The position numbers were made by a program, and so were the translations under genes. Positions 61,160 to 64,000 of a stretch of DNA of 64,000 bases are shown piece by piece; within the stretch, counting starts at the first letter, position 1, and the number at the start of each line of letters is the position of its first letter. The DNA is from JBCCGI01 sp039029355 (GTDB taxonomy: Bacteria > Planctomycetota > UBA1135 > GCA-002686595): assembly GCA_039029355.1 (NCBI GenBank), contig JBCCGI010000008.1, positions 102,077 to 166,076 of the forward strand. The letters run 5' to 3'. The notes beneath the pieces were generated by a model. The model was not told the DNA's origin. It made no database searches and saw nothing but the letters and a program-made list of their open reading frames with translations.

Positions 61160-63235
61160 ATGCGCATCACCCTCGTCTACCCCCCCAACCGCAACGTTCC
61201 CAGCTCTCCCTATGGCGCCCTTCCGCTGCTCGCGGGCTGCCTAGGCGAGGCCGGACATGAGGTGTCGATCGTCGACGCCAACCTGGAAGTCTTTGAGCGC
61301 CTGCTCTCGCGCGAGCGTCTGGAGGCGGCCCGCGCGCTGCTGGAAGACAGCTGGCAGCGGCTGTCCGCCAAGGACACGCTGACGCGCGCCGAGCTCGGAC
61401 AGCTCCAGGGCCTCGCGACCCTCTCGGTCGTGCCCTTCGACGAGCTGGTCGAGGCCTCCCGCGCGGGCGAGATCCTGCGCAGCTGGGAGCACTTCCGCGA
61501 TCCCGAGAAGGTCAACTGGGCCTACGACACGATCGCGAACGTGCTGCGGGCCGCCTACTCGATCAACCCGGTCTTCCACGAGCTCAAGCACAGCTTCAAC
61601 GACGAGTTCTTCGGCTACCTCGAGACCGACTTCGACAACCCGATCTCGCAGCTGGTCGAGGAGGTGGTGCTCGACCAGATCCTCGCGACCAAACCGGACC
61701 TCGTCGCGGTCACGATTCCGTTCAACGAGCAGACGGTCGAGGGCTTCGCGCTGCTGAAGGCGCTGAAGCGCCGCGCGCCCGAGCTGAAGACCATGGTGGG
61801 CGGGGCGATCATCTCCGCCTTCCACCAGAAGTTCTGCAACGACCCGCGCTTCTACGACTACGCCGACTTCGCCATGCCCGGCGAGGCGGACCTGTCGTTC
61901 CCGCGCTTCGCGACGGCGCTGGAGAACGGCGACGAGCTCGACGGCACGCCGAACCTCTACTACCGCGACGCCGAGGGCACCGTGCACCCGCCGGTGGCGC
62001 GCGACATGCCCAACCTGAACGAGATCGCCGCGCCCGACTTCTCGGGCGTGCCGCTGGGGCGCTACTTCCTGCCCGTGACGGTCGTCAACTACCAGACCTC
62101 GCGCGGCTGCTACTACGGCAAGTGCACCTTCTGCTCGTTCGACATCAAGCAGAACTTCCGCTTCCGCAAGGCTCAGCTGGTCACCCAGGACATCGAGAAG
62201 ATCCAGGACCAGACCGGCTCGCGCCACTTCATCTTCTGGGATCCGCTGACGCCCCCGCGGCTGATGAAGGACATCTCGAAGTGGAACAAGGACCGCGGCG
62301 ACAAGCGCATCTACTGGGGCGCTGAGACCAAGTTCGAGAAGACCTTCACCAACCAGTCCTTCACCGACCTCCTGTCCGAGGGCGGCGCGAAGTTCCTGCA
62401 GTTCGGCTACGAGTCGGGCAGCCAGCGCATGCTGGACCGGATGGTGAAGGGCAACGATCTGGAGCGCGTGCACCTGATGCTCGAGGCGATGCGCGACTCG
62501 AAGATCGCCGTCAGCGTGCAGTGGTTCATCGGCTTCCCGGGCGAGACGCCGCAGGAAGCCCTGGCGAGCTACAAGTACCTCGACGACCACCGCGAGGCGG
62601 TGCTGCTCTCCTCCTACATGGGGACGTACACGATCGTGCCCGACGACGACGTGTTCGAGTCGGGCGGCGACCTGTACGACATCGACATCGTGCAGCGCGA
62701 GGACGGCACCTACGACTACCTGCACCGCGACGGCACGACGCACTACGACCGCACCGAGCTCAACGCCGCCTACCTGTCGCGGGGCGACTCCGAGACCGTG
62801 ACGCGGATGGCGTTCTACGTCTACCTGACCGACCAGCCGGAGCGCGCGCGCGAGCTCTCCAACTTCGAGCGCGGCGGCCTCCTGCCGGAGTCCTGGGACG
62901 ACCTGCGCGGGGCCACCCCGCGCTTCCCGGAGTGGAACTACCTGCGGCGGTTCGAGTTCGACATCTTCACCCCGGCGGCCGAGCAGCTGCCGGAGGAGGG
63001 CGGCCCGGTGCCGACGACGCCGTGCTTCGCGGCCTTCTGCACGCTGACCCAGACCACCCACCCGCTGAGCGAGGCCGAGCACACCCTGCTCGCGGCCGCC
63101 GACGGCACGCGCACCTGCGAGGAGCTCGTGGCCGCCGCCGGCGGCGACGAGGCAGCGCTCCAGGCGCGCCTGCTGGAGCTGGTGCGCCAGGGCGTGCTGG
63201 TCGTCCCCCACCGCTCGCCGGCGATGGTGGGTTGA
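61160..63235 (+). CDS. cobalamin-binding radical SAM enzyme with C-terminal winged-helix-like domain
   Basis: This encodes 691 residues. The N-terminal part (1-~280) starts ITLVYPPNRNVPSSPYGALPLLAG and contains VSIVDANLE, LVAVTIPFNEQTVEGFALL and MVGGAIIS, as in B12-binding Rossmann domains. The radical SAM core has Cys317, Cys322 and Cys325 in RGCYYGKCTFCSF, spaced C-x4-C-x2-C rather than the usual C-x3-C-x2-C. Downstream come YESGSQRMLDRM and FIGFPGETPQEAL, the standard rSAM strands. The last ~70 residues (LSEAEHTLLAAADGTRTCEELVAAAGG) resemble a PqqD/winged-helix peptide-binding domain. The DinB-like gene overlaps by 4 bp. It may methylate or rearrange a peptide or lipid; the substrate is unknown. 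Confidence 0.86.
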   Translation: MRITLVYPPNRNVPSSPYGALPLLAGCLGEAGHEVSIVDANLEVFERLLSRERLEAARALLEDSWQRLSAKDTLTRAELGQLQGLATLSVVPFDELVEASRAGEILRSWEHFRDPEKVNWAYDTIANVLRAAYSINPVFHELKHSFNDEFFGYLETDFDNPISQLVEEVVLDQILATKPDLVAVTIPFNEQTVEGFALLKALKRRAPELKTMVGGAIISAFHQKFCNDPRFYDYADFAMPGEADLSFPRFATALENGDELDGTPNLYYRDAEGTVHPPVARDMPNLNEIAAPDFSGVPLGRYFLPVTVVNYQTSRGCYYGKCTFCSFDIKQNFRFRKAQLVTQDIEKIQDQTGSRHFIFWDPLTPPRLMKDISKWNKDRGDKRIYWGAETKFEKTFTNQSFTDLLSEGGAKFLQFGYESGSQRMLDRMVKGNDLERVHLMLEAMRDSKIAVSVQWFIGFPGETPQEALASYKYLDDHREAVLLSSYMGTYTIVPDDDVFESGGDLYDIDIVQREDGTYDYLHRDGTTHYDRTELNAAYLSRGDSETVTRMAFYVYLTDQPERARELSNFERGGLLPESWDDLRGATPRFPEWNYLRRFEFDIFTPAAEQLPEEGGPVPTTPCFAAFCTLTQTTHPLSEAEHTLLAAADGTRTCEELVAAAGGDEAALQARLLELVRQGVLVVPHRSPAMVG

Positions 63236-63822
63236 GCGCTCCGCCCTCCCGGGCGGACTCCTGGCGCGCGCAGCACAGCAAGGCGAACTCCGACCTGGCG
63301 GAGCGCTGCCGGAGCACCTTCGGGCGGCTCGTGCGCCTGGCGAGCGAGCCGCAGGCGCGGCTGGCGGCCGTGCCGCCGGACGGCGGCTGGAGCCCGGCGG
63401 AAGTGCTCGAGCACGTGGCCCTCGCCGATCGCTTCCTGCTGCTGCTGGTCGACAAGCTGGCCGAGCGCACCCGCCGGCGCCTGGCGCGCGGGCTCCCCTG
63501 GCCGGACGCGCCCCCCGGACTGGAGGACGTCGCGCGCGCCGCGGCCTCGCCGCGCCGCTGGCCGCACCCCGAGCACATGACGCCCACCGGGACCCGCTCC
63601 CCCGCCGAGTCGGCGGGCCAGCTCGCCCGGGACGCCGAGCGCGCCCTGGCGCCGCTCCAAGCCTGGCCCGAGGGCCAGGGCACGCTGCACCGCATCCGCA
63701 TGTCGCGCGTCGGCGAGGAGACCGGCGGCGATGGACGGCTCGACCTCTACCAGTACGTCGAGCTCATCGTGCGGCACGCCGAGCGCCACGCCCGCCAGAT
63801 CGAGCGGGCGCTCGGGGCCTAG
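63232..63822 (+). CDS. DinB-like four-helix-bundle protein
   Basis: This encodes 196 residues. The pattern of four helices with metal-ligand His at LEHVALADRF and at RHAERHARQIERAL matches the DinB_2/YfiT family, which includes thiol transferases and metalloproteins. TTG 63232 overlaps the radical SAM stop (TTGA), and earlier codons in frame overlap that gene, so translation is coupled. Its TAG stop forms the left CTAG end of repeat copy 2. A role in handling a thiol or product of the radical SAM enzyme is conceivable but unproven. Confidence 0.72.
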   Translation: MSAPPSRADSWRAQHSKANSDLAERCRSTFGRLVRLASEPQARLAAVPPDGGWSPAEVLEHVALADRFLLLLVDKLAERTRRRLARGLPWPDAPPGLEDVARAAASPRRWPHPEHMTPTGTRSPAESAGQLARDAERALAPLQAWPEGQGTLHRIRMSRVGEETGGDGRLDLYQYVELIVRHAERHARQIERALGA

Positions 63823-64000
63823 CCGCCATCCCTCACGAGTCTTGGCCGAGATCGGTGTGGACGCCGGTAGGTTGCGGCTTTGCGACCGAAGGGAGCGGAG
63901 GCGACCTTGACGGGTCGTCGAGCACCCTGAGGGAGCTAAGTCGCGACATGCCGAGCGGCTACGCCGATCTCGGTCGAGACTCGTGAGGGATGGCGGCTAG
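63819..64000. repeat. 182-bp palindromic intergenic element, copy 2 (CTAG...CTAG)
   Basis: This has the same length as copy 1 at 15160-15341, with 11 differences and no gaps. The 37-nt inverted ends (63819-63855 and 63964-64000) pair fully as RNA, with two positions as G-U wobbles, so the stem is intact. Interior hairpins: GGTTGC/GCGACC at 63870-63887 and GGCGACC/GGTCGTC at 63900-63919. The left CTAG holds the DinB-like gene's stop. The window ends exactly on the right CTAG, which should contain the stop of a convergent gene just outside. Confidence 0.9.

Overview
The window is about 64 kb of very GC-rich bacterial chromosome, densely packed with genes on both strands. No rRNA, tRNA, complete insertion sequence or CRISPR array is visible. 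The gene content fits a member of the Planctomycetota, by inference only: three ECF sigma factors, one followed by a Ser/Thr kinase fused to a SUMF1/FGE-like domain; large exported FG-GAP/ASPIC-UnbV lipoproteins; DUF1570 and DUF885 metallopeptidases; exported prenyltransferase-repeat proteins; and SGNH hydrolases with membrane anchors. Many genes overlap by 4 bp (ATGA, GTGA or TTGA), so translational coupling is common and GTG/TTG starts are frequent.

Layout. 1-5.2 kb (minus): a truncated ECF sigma factor, a His-rich exported protein, a Cof-type HAD phosphatase and a giant carboxypeptidase-regulatory-like repeat protein. 5.4-7.8 kb (plus): a DUF1570 metallopeptidase and a small lipoprotein. 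7.8-10.7 kb (minus): a TrkA/TrkH potassium uptake pair. 10.8-15.2 kb: a TrpG-type glutaminase, an atypical kinase, an SGNH protein and an ABC exporter. 15.16-15.34 kb: copy 1 of a 182-bp palindromic element. 15.3-20.0 kb: a TPR protein, a second SGNH protein, and a coupled lpxB / ECF sigma / anti-sigma / YbjQ unit. 20.0-26.5 kb: a nitroreductase and DUF2064 pair, an exported prenyltransferase-repeat protein, an aldehyde dehydrogenase, an SDR and signal peptidase I. 26.6-36.0 kb: a diguanylate cyclase, S9 and M24 peptidases, and a Nat-type ABC system whose last permease is fused to a CPBP protease. 36.0-42.7 kb (mostly minus): a BNR-repeat protein, a 41-aa basic protein, a membrane sulfatase-family protein, a broken porin and two membrane proteins. 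42.8-47.0 kb: an ApaH-like phosphatase, a Lys/Gly-tailed exported protein and a DprE1/DprE2-like pair. 47.1-53.4 kb: two divergent FG-GAP/ASPIC lipoproteins, one with an in-frame UGA. 53.4-63.8 kb (plus): Nudix, DUF885, ECF sigma, kinase-SUMF1, a low-GC small ORF, a DAO-type oxidoreductase, a cobalamin-binding radical SAM enzyme and a DinB-like protein. 63.82-64.0 kb: copy 2 of the 182-bp element.

Two observations stand out. First, two ungapped copies of a 182-bp element (171/182 identical) have 37-nt inverted ends that begin and end in CTAG and supply the TAG stop codons of the flanking genes. It looks like a miniature inverted-repeat element or structured RNA specialised for convergent gene junctions. 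Second, the FG-GAP/ASPIC-UnbV/thioredoxin lipoprotein gene at 47154-50051 is open throughout except for one TGA, which is followed at a suitable distance by a strong hairpin. It is either a new selenoprotein candidate or a fresh nonsense mutation.
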